From the NCBI GenBank assembly GCA_964473525.1, contig CAYYPK010000029.1, positions 1 through 64,000 of the forward strand: a stretch of DNA of 64,000 nucleotides. Direction: 5' to 3'. Position numbers and translations under genes: made by a program. Of this stretch, positions 8,345-17,379 are shown in pieces. The notes beneath the pieces are model-generated. The model was not told the origin of the DNA. It made no database searches and saw only the letters and a program-made list of their open reading frames with translations. Source of the stretch: GCA-2687025 sp964473525. GTDB lineage: Bacteria > Poribacteria > WGA-4E > GCA-2687025. Within the stretch, counting starts at the first letter, position 1, and every line of letters begins with the position of its first letter.

Positions 8345-9016
8345 ATGTCGGATGCACGACGCGTTGCGAACATCCCGGCGGGCATAGACGTCGGCGTCCG
8401 TCTGTCGTTGAACGAGCGGATGCAGCACGGCGTGATGTTCGTGTCTTTCACCGTGCTGGCGATCTCGGGATTCATGGTGCATCTGCCACGCGTGGCCATC
8501 GTGACGTTGGGCCTGGCGAACCCGACGGTCTTCGAGGTGCGCGGCACGATCCATCGCATCTCTGGCATCGCGATGCTCGTTGTCAGCATCTACCACGTGC
8601 TCTACCTACTCGGTACGCGCCGCGGCCGGTGGCAGTTGCGCGAGATGCTGCCGCGTCGGAGCGACTGGGGCGATTTCCGCGCCACTATGCGGCACTTCCG
8701 GGATAGGGACGCGCCGCGTCCGACATACGGCTGGTACAACTACGCGGAGAAGGCTGAGTACTGGGCGCTGGTGTGGGGCACGGTGATTATGGCGCTGACA
8801 GGGCTCATCCTCTGGCTGGAGGAGCTCAGCCCGAAAATCGTCATCGACGTGTCGGCGGCGGTCCACCGGTACGAAGCCATCCTCGCCGTTCTGGCGGTCG
8901 TCGTGTGGCACATGTATCACGTCCACCTTTCGCCTGAGGTGTTCCCGATGAATCCTGCCTGGCTCACGGGCAAGACGGCCGGGGACCGACCGGAAGAAAG
9001 GCCGAGCGATGAATGA
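8345..9016 (+). CDS. cytochrome b561-type (HydC/FdnI-like) membrane subunit
   Basis: There are four predicted transmembrane helices (about 29-50, 66-90, 140-160 and 175-195). His residues are suitably placed for two b haems: H28 (MQHG), H70 (IHRISG), H84 (YHVLY), H174 (VHRYE) and H189 (WHMYHVH). This matches the Ni/Fe-hydrogenase/formate-dehydrogenase b-subunit fold. The ATG at 8345 lies 1 nt after the preceding stop; an ATG at 8309 would add 12 residues and overlap that gene. It likely oxidises menaquinol and passes electrons to the nonahaem partner. The next gene begins inside its end (ATG at 9009). Confidence 0.87.
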   Translation: MSDARRVANIPAGIDVGVRLSLNERMQHGVMFVSFTVLAISGFMVHLPRVAIVTLGLANPTVFEVRGTIHRISGIAMLVVSIYHVLYLLGTRRGRWQLREMLPRRSDWGDFRATMRHFRDRDAPRPTYGWYNYAEKAEYWALVWGTVIMALTGLILWLEELSPKIVIDVSAAVHRYEAILAVLAVVVWHMYHVHLSPEVFPMNPAWLTGKTAGDRPEERPSDE

Positions 9017-11282
9017 ACCCCAATACAAGTGGTACCGCCGGTTCTTCATCGGGCTCGCTTCCGTCGTGACCGTGGTGTTCGTGCTGCTCGCCATCACCGC
9101 CGAGATCACGTCGCGCCCCGAGTTCTGCGGATCGCACCACTACATCGAGCCGTACTACGAATCGTGGACGCGGTCTAGCCACAGCGATGTCGAGTGCGGA
9201 AAGTGCCACTATCCGCCTGGCTTCAAGGGCTATCTCGTGCGGAAGTGGAAGGCGGTGTCCGAGGTCGCCCTGTACGTCACTAACACCTACGAGGGCGAAC
9301 CTCACGCCGAGGTGAAGGACGAAGGGTGCCTGCGGTCCGGCTGTCACACGACGGAGAACGTCCCAGGCCTCGTGGAGTACAAGACGCTGACGTTCTCGCA
9401 CCGCACGCATCTGCCGTGCGGTCAGCACCACCTCATGGCGCACGACGAGGATCTGAGCGCGATGCCTGCGGACATGGCTACGCGGCGTAGCGATCCCCCC
9501 GAAGGCCACGAGCAGTTCCTCCTGGAGCTGCCGCGTGGGCGCGTTCTGCGCTGCGCCAGCTGCCATTCTCAGATCGTCCAGGGCGATACGGACGAGCACA
9601 TGACGGTCACCGAAAGCACGTGCTTCCTGTGCCACTTTAAGGACACGCCCACGGGAGAGCCGCTCACGGGTTGCCCGTCGTGCCACGCCCCGCCCGACGA
9701 TATCGTGCTCATCAACGGCATGGAGTTCGACCATCGGAAGTATCTCGACGAGGACGTGGACTGCATGCAGTGCCACAGCGATGTCGTCGATGGAGACGGG
9801 TCCGTGCCGCAGGAGAGATGCTACACGTGCCATGACCGTGTCGAGCGGCTGCGCGAGTACGACGACCATACGCTCATGCATCAGGTACACGTCACGGAAC
9901 ACACGATCGACTGCCTGAACTGCCACCTCGAGATCAAGCACGGCCAGCGGGCCATGAAGGAGACCCTGGAACTCGACTGCCGCGCGTGCCACATAGAGAC
10001 GCACGCGGAAACGCAGGCGCTGTACGTGGGTCTCGGAGACGGAGTGTCGTCGCTGCCGGACCCGATGTTCCTGGCGCGCGTGAGCTGTGTCGGCTGCCAC
10101 ACCGCGCACGAGGACGACACGATGATGGCCAACGCCGAGACGTGCGCCGACTGCCACGGCGAGACGTACAGCCACATGGAGGAGCAGTGGCAGACGGGCG
10201 CAATGCGCCTTGTCGGCGAGATCGGAGGGCGCCGTGATCGGGTCGCGCGTGAGCTAGCGGCCGTCAGGGGTAACGGCGTCAGTCCAGACGACATCGCAAC
10301 GGCGGAGTCTCTACTCACCTCGGCGGACAGGAACATAGCAACGATCACGCGCGGGAACCCCGTGCACAACGTGAAGTTCTCCGAGCGACTTGTGATGACG
10401 GCGAACGCGCAACTCGCCATGGCGTTGGGAGCGCTACGTGGCGTGGAGGGGATCGCCGACATCGCCCCCATCGCGCGACCCAAGGAGCCGGAAGGCGGCC
10501 GCTGCCTTGGGTGCCACTTCGGCATCGAGACCGTGACCGTCGCGGCGTTCGGGCAGGCGTTTGACCACGGCCCGCATGTCATTGACGAGCAGTTGTCGTG
10601 TGAGAAGTGCCACTCCCCCGAGCCCGAGGAATCCGAGGGGCACGGCACGACCACCGTCCAGAGCGCCGAGTGCGCTTCGTGCCACCACGAGCAGGCGAAG
10701 GACGACGACTGCGCGTCATGTCACGCGGATCTACGGACGCGCGCGGTGTCTTACTCGAAGCCGTTCGATCACGGAGATCACGCCCTGGACTACCGAACGG
10801 ACTGCGCGGACTGCCACGCCAGTGACACGACGCGAGCCTTCGCGGGTGAATGCGTCTCGTGCCATCACACGACGCGCGTCGACGTCGAGGGCAAGTGCGC
10901 TGACTGTCACGCGGCGCAACACGCGGTGTCCGAGGGAACGGCTGACGGCAGCGGAATCACGGGCATCCACTTCGACGCCGAGGTCGCCTGCATCGACTGC
11001 CACTACACGGACGAGGATCCGATAGAAACCGCGCTGTGCGAGGACTGCCACGACGAGGAACGATACGCCGAGATGCGCCGGGCGTGGCAGGATAACGCGC
11101 GACGCAAGCTCAGCCAGGCCGCCAGCGCTCGGACGGGCGGACGCGCGTCGCGCAGCCTGATCCGAGACATAGAGAGGCATGTCCGCCTTATACAGCAGGA
11201 CGGAAGCCTGGGAGTGCACAACCCCGAGTTGGTCGATACGTTGCTTTCCCGCGACCTGGAAAAGGTTGGCGCCGATCGCTAG
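9009..11282 (+). CDS. NapC/NirT-like multihaem cytochrome with about 20 haems and a degenerate first motif
   Basis: An N-terminal anchor helix (about 10-31) leads into the NapC/NirT-type segment RPEFCGSHHYIEPYYESW...VECGKCHYPPG and a CX4CH (CLRSGCH). Nineteen CX2CH motifs plus this CX4CH give 20 haems. The first motif, which in this family is CxxCH, reads CGSHH, so its second Cys is missing. Between SHRTHL and the following PRGRVLRCASCH there are about 40 extra residues that also contain CGQHH and that I do not recall in relatives. A haem-free stretch of about 100 residues (after CADCHGETYSH) is predicted helical. It may be an inner-membrane quinol-oxidising cytochrome or a periplasm-spanning wire. 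AAAGG lies 8 nt before the start. Confidence 0.85.
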   Translation: MNEPQYKWYRRFFIGLASVVTVVFVLLAITAEITSRPEFCGSHHYIEPYYESWTRSSHSDVECGKCHYPPGFKGYLVRKWKAVSEVALYVTNTYEGEPHAEVKDEGCLRSGCHTTENVPGLVEYKTLTFSHRTHLPCGQHHLMAHDEDLSAMPADMATRRSDPPEGHEQFLLELPRGRVLRCASCHSQIVQGDTDEHMTVTESTCFLCHFKDTPTGEPLTGCPSCHAPPDDIVLINGMEFDHRKYLDEDVDCMQCHSDVVDGDGSVPQERCYTCHDRVERLREYDDHTLMHQVHVTEHTIDCLNCHLEIKHGQRAMKETLELDCRACHIETHAETQALYVGLGDGVSSLPDPMFLARVSCVGCHTAHEDDTMMANAETCADCHGETYSHMEEQWQTGAMRLVGEIGGRRDRVARELAAVRGNGVSPDDIATAESLLTSADRNIATITRGNPVHNVKFSERLVMTANAQLAMALGALRGVEGIADIAPIARPKEPEGGRCLGCHFGIETVTVAAFGQAFDHGPHVIDEQLSCEKCHSPEPEESEGHGTTTVQSAECASCHHEQAKDDDCASCHADLRTRAVSYSKPFDHGDHALDYRTDCADCHASDTTRAFAGECVSCHHTTRVDVEGKCADCHAAQHAVSEGTADGSGITGIHFDAEVACIDCHYTDEDPIETALCEDCHDEERYAEMRRAWQDNARRKLSQAASARTGGRASRSLIRDIERHVRLIQQDGSLGVHNPELVDTLLSRDLEKVGADR

Positions 11283-11335
11283 CCCGGCATGTCGTGACGG
11301 CTCCAGTCTGGACAAGGAAGAAGGACTGGTGAGTC

Positions 11336-11866
11336 ATGCGCTATCGAGTTGGTCTGCTCGTCGCGAGCGTCGTCGTCGTGACCGCTGGGTTCCTGGCGGT
11401 CGGCCTACATAACACGTCGGCGGAGACGCCGGAAGGGGCGACCTACGTCGGCCCCGCGAAGTGCCGCAAGTGCCACGCGAAGGAGCTACGCCAGTGGAAG
11501 AAGACGCCCCACGCGGAGGCGTTTGAGACCCTGACGACGATGGGGAAGGGAGCCGACCCCGAGTGCGTTAAGTGCCACTCCACCGGCTTTGGTGAGGACA
11601 CTGGATTTGTCGATCACGCCTCGACGCCGGAGCTCGCTGGTGTCGGGTGTGACATGTGCCACGGCGAGTCCAGCGAACACATCCTCGTGAATAAGAAGGA
11701 TGTCGAGCAGGGCAAGGCGACCATCGCCATGCCGACCGGGCCGTGCGTCAAGTGCCACAATCCGCACCTCGACCGAGATGCCGAAACGGGCAAGGACGCG
11801 CTGCCTGTGCTGCGCAAGAAGCTCGCGGCGTTGCAGGATCGCATCGCCGCGCTCGAAGCGGAATGA
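11336..11866 (+). CDS. tetrahaem cytochrome c554-like protein
   Basis: A signal anchor or signal peptide (residues 5-24) precedes four CX2CH motifs (CRKCH, CVKCH, CDMCH, CVKCH). YVGPAKCRKCHAKELRQWKKTPHA is typical of the cytochrome_c554 family. The last 20 residues form an Ala/Leu-rich coiled-coil-like helix. AAGGAAGAAGGA lies upstream. It ends the cytochrome locus and is followed by a strong hairpin. It is a probable periplasmic electron shuttle; I see no evidence for hydroxylamine chemistry here. Confidence 0.87.
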   Translation: MRYRVGLLVASVVVVTAGFLAVGLHNTSAETPEGATYVGPAKCRKCHAKELRQWKKTPHAEAFETLTTMGKGADPECVKCHSTGFGEDTGFVDHASTPELAGVGCDMCHGESSEHILVNKKDVEQGKATIAMPTGPCVKCHNPHLDRDAETGKDALPVLRKKLAALQDRIAALEAE

Positions 11867-11874
11867 CGGTCAAT

Positions 11875-11900
11875 GCCGGACGGCCGTGCGGCCGTCCGGC
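11875..11900. terminator. bidirectional terminator hairpin between convergent genes
   Basis: GCCGGACGGCC and GGCCGTCCGGC form an 11-bp perfect stem with a 4-nt loop. It sits between the end of the cytochrome locus and the convergent barrel gene that ends at 11908. Confidence 0.75.
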
Positions 11901-11907
11901 GCCCACG

Positions 11908-14400
11908 CTACAGCCCCAGCCAGTAGTTCAGCTTTACGAGGAACACGTCCTCTCCGTCGTCCGTGAAGCTGTCCCACGCGCTGCTGAACGGTGTGAAGTC
12001 GGGATCGCCCGTGTCGAACGAGGCGCTGCGATTCTGGCTCCACACGACGAAGAGCGTGCTGCCCGGCTCGTACTCCCACCGCAGGACCATGTTCCCGCGT
12101 AGCGACCGGTTGCTGAAGTCGGGGTTCTCCGACAGTTCGGCCTGAGCGACGGGCGTGAAGTCGTACGAACGCTCGCGCGCGAGTTCCCTGAATGCCACGT
12201 AATCGCCATTCGTGACGAATGACTGGACGTACCCCTGAATCGATAGCGTCGTGGTGAAGGCCAGACTGACACGCGCGCCCAACTCGAACACGTCCTGATC
12301 CAGTTCGCCGAAGACGAAGCGGTCGTCTTCGCCATCGCCGTTAGCATCCAGGTTCTCGACCCACTGGGCGTGTTCGCTCCGGCTGGACAGCGAGGGGCCC
12401 AACGACACCTGAAGGTTCGACGCGGGCTTGATGCCTATATCCAGGCCCACGCGGGCGTTCTTACTGAGCCCGGCCTCGGAACGGCCGGCGTTGCCGTGCC
12501 CACGGAGTGTGACGATCTTGCGGCGGTCTGATCCCAGCGAGCCGAAGAACTCCCAGTCCGCCGGAAGCAGCATGGACGGGCCTCCGCGAGTCGCAAGATC
12601 GTCCAGGCGCTCGAAGCCGCGGCTGATCCCAAAGTGCATCCACCAGTAGAACTTGAGCTCGTGCCAGTTGTTGAAGTTGATGCCGCGAGCGAGGCGGTCG
12701 CCATCCAGATTCCAGTGGCTCCACGCGTTGAGATTGAACCCAGATTCCCTTGCGAGCGCCCAGGGCTGCTTGATACGCGCGGAGACGTGTCCACCCGTTT
12801 GGACGCGGTCGGCGCGGCGCATGAAGCCGAGGTCGTTCGTGTCGAAGTCGCGCGATGTGGCGTCGGCGTAGAGCTGACCTCCCAGCCATCCCGACCACTT
12901 CGAGAAGTACAGCGCCCCTTCGTATCCCTGTTTGCGGTCGTCGAACTCCCCCGCGCGGCTGGCGGCGAGGCGACCGAAGAGCGTGAGCCCACCGTCGCCC
13001 CACTTGTGCTGCCCGTCGACGCTCCCGACATAAGCCGGGGCGAAGCCTTCGCCGTTCATGGCCGTCATCGTCGCGCCGACCTTGGACTCCTTCAGCACGT
13101 CCTGTTGCACACGCCCAACGAAGTGGTTTGTCAGCGACTCTATGCGATGGTCCCGCTCCACCGTCGTGCCGTCGCTTGCCGTCTCACTCACTCGGGCGTG
13201 TTCAGGCGCCGTCAGCGCCTCCAGCACACCGAATGACAAGCCGTCCTGCGTCTTTCCAGACAGCTTGAGGGCGCCGAGGATGGTCGATGCGTCGGGCCGG
13301 TCCAGTTCCTCCGCTCCGTCGGGTATGTCGAAGCGCCCGGGGCGGCGCCCGATGCGTCGGGAGTGGAAGAGCGTGGACGGCCCACCGATGCCTACGATGT
13401 CGACCCACGGCGTGCTGAACACCGACGCCCCCTCAACGAAGAACGGACGGCGCTCCCGGAAGAAGTTCTCGAAGACGCTCAGGTTCAGGACGGCGGGGTC
13501 CGCTTCCACCTGCCCGAAGTCGGGGTTGATCGTCGCGTTCAGGGAGACGCTGGAGGACAGACCGTAGCGGACGTCAAGGCCGGTGGACCCGAACAGATCG
13601 GTGTCACGCGATCCGCCGTCATCAGCCTGCGTGAGCGACACTCGCCCCAGCGCGAACGGTAGCACCTCCAGGTGCCTAGGCGGCGAGATCCCCTCAATGC
13701 CGACCAGGTGACCGAAGCGGGATGTCCATCCGTTGTCGTCGCTGCCGTGCAGTATCCACATCGACCTCTCGTTCTTGCGGGTGACTTCCCGGTGAACGAA
13801 GACTCCCCATGTGTATTCGTCGCGCTCTGCGAACCGCAGGACGTGGTACGGGATGCGGTATTCGATGCTCCACCCTTCGTCCGTGATCTCCGTCGCGGCT
13901 TCCCAGACGCCGTCCCACGTCTCGCTCTCGTTCCCATCGTCGAAGAGAATGCCGTCGCTCTGCCATCCGGACGGGCCGACGACGAAGTAGAACCCAGTCT
14001 TGTGGTCGTGGTGGGGGTCCAGGTTCACTGAGACCCAGTCGCGATCCGCCCAGTCCTCGCGGCGCGTCAGGCGGGAGACGATCTTGTCGGGTTCGCTGTC
14101 GTAGCACATGACGGCGATGTAGAGCGCCTCGTCGTCGAATGCGAACTGGACAGCAGTCTTCTCCGTCGCGGGCTCGCCCTCGTCGGGCTGACGCTGAGTG
14201 AAATCCGTGGCGATGGGCGCCACGTTCCACACGTCGTCGTCGAGCAGGCCATCCAGGACCGGAGCCGTTGTCGCGCGCACGGCGCGGATAGTGCGTTCTG
14301 GATGCGCGCGCGTGTCCTCTTCGGCGAGGGCCGACATACCGACGAGCAGCAGCGCGATACTCGCAACCGCCCAACGGCGGCTATGGACGAACCGGGACAT
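11908..14400 (-). CDS. CBM9-like / DUF5916 outer-membrane protein
   Basis: The ATG at 14400 follows AGGAG (9 nt) and starts a clear signal peptide (MSRFVHSRRWAVASIALLL, cleaved after ALA). Residues about 35-210 match the family-9 carbohydrate-binding-like domain (DGLLDDDVWNVAP, FAFDDEALYIAVMCYD, LDPHHDHKTGFYFVVGPSG). The rest is the DUF5916 barrel region rich in alternating strands, ending in an aromatic beta-signal-like terminus (LVKLNYWLGL). Such proteins are inferred to bind and perhaps import glycans or peptides at the outer membrane. It converges on the cytochrome locus. Confidence 0.85.
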   Translation of the reverse strand: MSRFVHSRRWAVASIALLLVGMSALAEEDTRAHPERTIRAVRATTAPVLDGLLDDDVWNVAPIATDFTQRQPDEGEPATEKTAVQFAFDDEALYIAVMCYDSEPDKIVSRLTRREDWADRDWVSVNLDPHHDHKTGFYFVVGPSGWQSDGILFDDGNESETWDGVWEAATEITDEGWSIEYRIPYHVLRFAERDEYTWGVFVHREVTRKNERSMWILHGSDDNGWTSRFGHLVGIEGISPPRHLEVLPFALGRVSLTQADDGGSRDTDLFGSTGLDVRYGLSSSVSLNATINPDFGQVEADPAVLNLSVFENFFRERRPFFVEGASVFSTPWVDIVGIGGPSTLFHSRRIGRRPGRFDIPDGAEELDRPDASTILGALKLSGKTQDGLSFGVLEALTAPEHARVSETASDGTTVERDHRIESLTNHFVGRVQQDVLKESKVGATMTAMNGEGFAPAYVGSVDGQHKWGDGGLTLFGRLAASRAGEFDDRKQGYEGALYFSKWSGWLGGQLYADATSRDFDTNDLGFMRRADRVQTGGHVSARIKQPWALARESGFNLNAWSHWNLDGDRLARGINFNNWHELKFYWWMHFGISRGFERLDDLATRGGPSMLLPADWEFFGSLGSDRRKIVTLRGHGNAGRSEAGLSKNARVGLDIGIKPASNLQVSLGPSLSSRSEHAQWVENLDANGDGEDDRFVFGELDQDVFELGARVSLAFTTTLSIQGYVQSFVTNGDYVAFRELARERSYDFTPVAQAELSENPDFSNRSLRGNMVLRWEYEPGSTLFVVWSQNRSASFDTGDPDFTPFSSAWDSFTDDGEDVFLVKLNYWLGL

Positions 14401-14605
14401 AGCGTTGCGCTCCTGATTGGCGTTGGGACGTGAACGGACACGAAGAACCCGTACTACAGAGGCGCGGATGCACCGGCGTTCTGGCAGATGGCGTTGGGTC
14501 GGGTACCGTGCGTATGGGCCGTCGCGCCGGATCGTCAACGCCCACCGTAGATAGGAGGGCGTAGGGATGGATTTCGATAGTGCGAATTGGCGGCCGCGCC
14601 GTCGG

Positions 14606-14983
14606 TTAGAGGTCTGTCAACTGAAGGATGTTGCCCTCGGGATCGGCGTAGTCCGCTCGGTTGTGTTCGGGGACGAAGCGAAGCGGCTTCGCTCCGGCCG
14701 CGAGCATCTCCTCGCACCTGCTTGTCAGATCGTCCACACGGAAGACGAGCTTGACCGGAGTCGACGAGCGTGGCTCGGGAGGCGTGTCGGATTCGGCGCT
14801 GCTACGGTGTTCCTCGGGTATGGCAAGGAGGCCGAGCATGTTCCCATCGTCCTCAAAGGGAACCCACGTGTCGACGCCGAAGTCGCTCTCCGTCTGCGTG
14901 AGCCCGACGACGTCCCGATAGAACGCCGCCATCTTCTCAATGTCGTGTACGAAGAGGATCGCCCCCTTGAGCGCGGTCGCCAT
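14606..14983 (-). CDS. VOC family (glyoxalase/dioxygenase-like) protein
   Basis: At 126 residues this is a single VOC unit with paired beta-alpha-beta-beta-beta modules: FVHDIEKMAAFYRDVVGL at the start and DPEGNILQLTDL at the end. A metal-ligand pattern can be proposed from H15, E68 or nearby residues and the C-terminal glutamine-containing strand, but the substrate cannot be told. AGGAAG lies 5 nt before the ATG at 14983; a GTG two codons earlier is less likely. It lies downstream of, and may be co-transcribed with, the glycoside-hydrolase-like gene. Confidence 0.85.
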   Translation of the reverse strand: MATALKGAILFVHDIEKMAAFYRDVVGLTQTESDFGVDTWVPFEDDGNMLGLLAIPEEHRSSAESDTPPEPRSSTPVKLVFRVDDLTSRCEEMLAAGAKPLRFVPEHNRADYADPEGNILQLTDL

Positions 14984-15041
14984 CGTCACTTCCTATCGTT
15001 GTGTTTGCCCGTGAGAGGGGATCCCGTGGCGCCTATCGTGG

Positions 15042-16397
15042 TTACACACGTCGCAGGTAGAGCACGGAGTCGCCCTCGTGCTGTGCGGCGCTTGGCGCGG
15101 CGAGGCTACATTCGGCGCCACCCACGACGCCTTCGCCGTGTGTGATCGTCCCGTCGACGGGATGTATCCACTCGACAGACACCTCGCCTTCCGCCGCCGA
15201 CAGATCGACGGTGATGGGTTCGCCGTCGGGCGCGAACACGAGACACGCCTCTCCTGGCTTGGCGAGGCAGTATCCAGAGGACGCTAGCGTGTCACAGGGC
15301 TCGAACGCCGCAATGTCCACGCGCTCCGACCAACGGCGCGCGTGACCCATCGCCTGACGGATGGGAGGCCACCGCGAGTCGCCCGGCTCGCACAGCACGT
15401 TCCCGAGGTAGGGGTCCATGAAGATCGGGTTATGTCCTCGCGTGAGGCTTTTCCACACCCATGCGGCGTTGCCGCCACAACCCCAGATGTGGTCCGTGTC
15501 GAAGATGCTGACCTTCTCGCCGTCCCACCCGGGAGCGTCTGGGCCGTAGCCGTCGTTTCTGCCGGGGGATATCCAGTCGGCGGGGCTGTTCAGCATGCTC
15601 TCGACGCCTTCGGCTCCGTGGCCCGTTATGCCGATGAGGTGCTGTGTGGGCTTGCTGGCTTCGTGTTCGCGCACGAGGTCCGCGACCCACCAGTCCCAGC
15701 CTGGGTCTCCACCCTCGTTGATGACCTCATAGAGCGTGTTGTCGAACTCGTTGACGGCGTCGACGACCCTACGGACGTAGGCTTCTTGTAGCGCGTTGAC
15801 CTCTGCGTTCCCCGCCCGGTGGACCTTCCCGTCCACGCCGTCCTCTCCGGCGTCGATGTCGAGGCCGTTCACGTTGTTGTCTGGGTGGAACGGATGCGAC
15901 CTCCACGCCCACCCGGGCTCTGCGTTCCGGCCGCGGTTCGCGTGCATGAGGCACCATCCCTCGAACAGCATGACGGACACGTACACGCCGCGTTCCCCAG
16001 CCGACGATACGCGATGCCGCAGGCGGTCGAAGAAGTCGGGATCGAAGCGCGTGAGATCGAAACTCGGCTTCCCGTCGAGGGCGACGCCAGGACCGGTACG
16101 CAGCCACGGGTGCGGAGCGACGTTGTGCACGAAGTCCTTGCCGAGCTGCCCGTTGGCCTGGGAGACCCAGACGGTGTGGTCCCACGCCCACAAGCGAATG
16201 AAGTTGTGATGATGTTGTTCGAGGAAGTCGAGATATGCGTTCCAGTCGAACGGAGCAGGGGGATCCGCGCGGTCCATGTCTTTCAGGTTGTCCCACGTGT
16301 GCGAGCCAACGAGCAGGATCGCGCGCCCATCCGCCGACGCGACGTAGCGGCCGTTGGTGGGATGGACTCGAAGCGGGCCGTGCGCGGAAGCTGCCAT
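15042..16397 (-). CDS. putative glycoside hydrolase with C-terminal collagen-binding-like domain
   Basis: The 451-residue protein has a TIM-barrel-like core: HTWDNLKDMD, then FIRLWAWDHTVW, VYVSVMLFEGW, and YEVINEGGD with a candidate acid/base Glu, and FMDPYLG later. The last about 90 residues (ACLVFAPDGEPITVDLS...VEWIHPVDG) resemble the putative collagen-binding domain that ends DUF4038/apiosidase-like enzymes. It has no signal peptide from the ATG at 16397, which has GGAGAG 5 nt upstream, so it may act in the cytoplasm. The likely role is plant or algal glycan breakdown; specificity unknown. Confidence 0.75.
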   Translation of the reverse strand: MAASAHGPLRVHPTNGRYVASADGRAILLVGSHTWDNLKDMDRADPPAPFDWNAYLDFLEQHHHNFIRLWAWDHTVWVSQANGQLGKDFVHNVAPHPWLRTGPGVALDGKPSFDLTRFDPDFFDRLRHRVSSAGERGVYVSVMLFEGWCLMHANRGRNAEPGWAWRSHPFHPDNNVNGLDIDAGEDGVDGKVHRAGNAEVNALQEAYVRRVVDAVNEFDNTLYEVINEGGDPGWDWWVADLVREHEASKPTQHLIGITGHGAEGVESMLNSPADWISPGRNDGYGPDAPGWDGEKVSIFDTDHIWGCGGNAAWVWKSLTRGHNPIFMDPYLGNVLCEPGDSRWPPIRQAMGHARRWSERVDIAAFEPCDTLASSGYCLAKPGEACLVFAPDGEPITVDLSAAEGEVSVEWIHPVDGTITHGEGVVGGAECSLAAPSAAQHEGDSVLYLRRV

Positions 16398-16602
16398 CGG
16401 TTCTCTCCGGCGTGCTGAGAGTGGGATGCTAGGCATCGTGCATCACGCCACGCGAGCATGCTGAGTGTAGGCGCCTTGTTGCGGGGTCGCAAGCGGGGAA
16501 CGCTGGGCGAACGTGGTGTATTCTCCGCGCGTGCGGCGACGCGAATGCGCGCCATAGGCCGGCATCGACTGGAAGAGCGCGGAGGAGGAAGCGAGCATCG
16601 CC

Positions 16603-17214
16603 GTGGGTAAGCCTTTCATCGTCGCGATCAGCGGAAACTCCGGTAGCGGGAAGTCCACACTCGCGGAGCGGTTCGACAACGCTATCTGGCTGCGTTTCGA
16701 CGACTACTACCGAGACGAACCGTTGCTGGATTTCGACGCGTGGATCGACGCCGGCGGAGACCCGAACGTCATATGGACGCCGGGGCTCGCCGCCGCTCTA
16801 CGCGACCTGTCGCGCGGCGGCTCCATAGACTACCCCTCCGCCGACGGCGATCCTCACGCCGTTGGTCCTGCCGACATCGTGTTCGTCGAGGACGCCTTCG
16901 GCCGGACCCGCGACAGCGTCGCTGAGTTCTACGACTTCCTGGTTCACCTCGACGTGCCGATGGAAGTGGCGCTGGCTCGCCGACTGTTGCGGGACATGCG
17001 CAAGCCCGACCAGACAGACGAAGAGGCCCTACGGCGAGCGACCGACGATCTGGAGCGCTACCTGCGGATGGCCAGGAGGGTGTACGTTCGCGTGGTTGAG
17101 TGTGGCCAGGCGGAGGCTGATCTTGTCGTCGATGCGACCGCGACCGGCGAGGATGTGCTTGCGCAGGTGGAAGACGCCGTGCGGGTTGCCATCGCCCGCC
17201 GTGGCCACTTCTGA
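16603..17214 (+). CDS. P-loop nucleoside/uridine-kinase-like protein
   Basis: There is a Walker A motif GNSGSGKST at residues 10-18, then LRFDDYYRDEPLLDF, which resembles the uridine kinase/phosphoribulokinase substrate region, and a Walker-B-like IVFVEDAFG. The C-terminal part carries Arg-rich lid segments (ARRLLRDMRKPDQ). At 203 residues the size suits uridine or nicotinamide-riboside kinases, but the exact substrate is not clear. The start is GTG with GGAGGAGG about 14 nt upstream. It diverges from the hydrolase gene on the other strand. Confidence 0.75.
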   Translation: MGKPFIVAISGNSGSGKSTLAERFDNAIWLRFDDYYRDEPLLDFDAWIDAGGDPNVIWTPGLAAALRDLSRGGSIDYPSADGDPHAVGPADIVFVEDAFGRTRDSVAEFYDFLVHLDVPMEVALARRLLRDMRKPDQTDEEALRRATDDLERYLRMARRVYVRVVECGQAEADLVVDATATGEDVLAQVEDAVRVAIARRGHF

Positions 17215-17379
17215 CGGCAAATCCTCCTCTCGCGTGGGAGACGCGCACGATAGAGTGCCATCTGCAAGGGGTCGCCAACGCCCTTCCGCACGGCAGCCCG
17301 CACGCTAGATATGCTTGCGGCCACTAGTCCACGTGACTATCCTGATATGTAGCGTCGTTGCGCATCAGGAGGCATGGTC

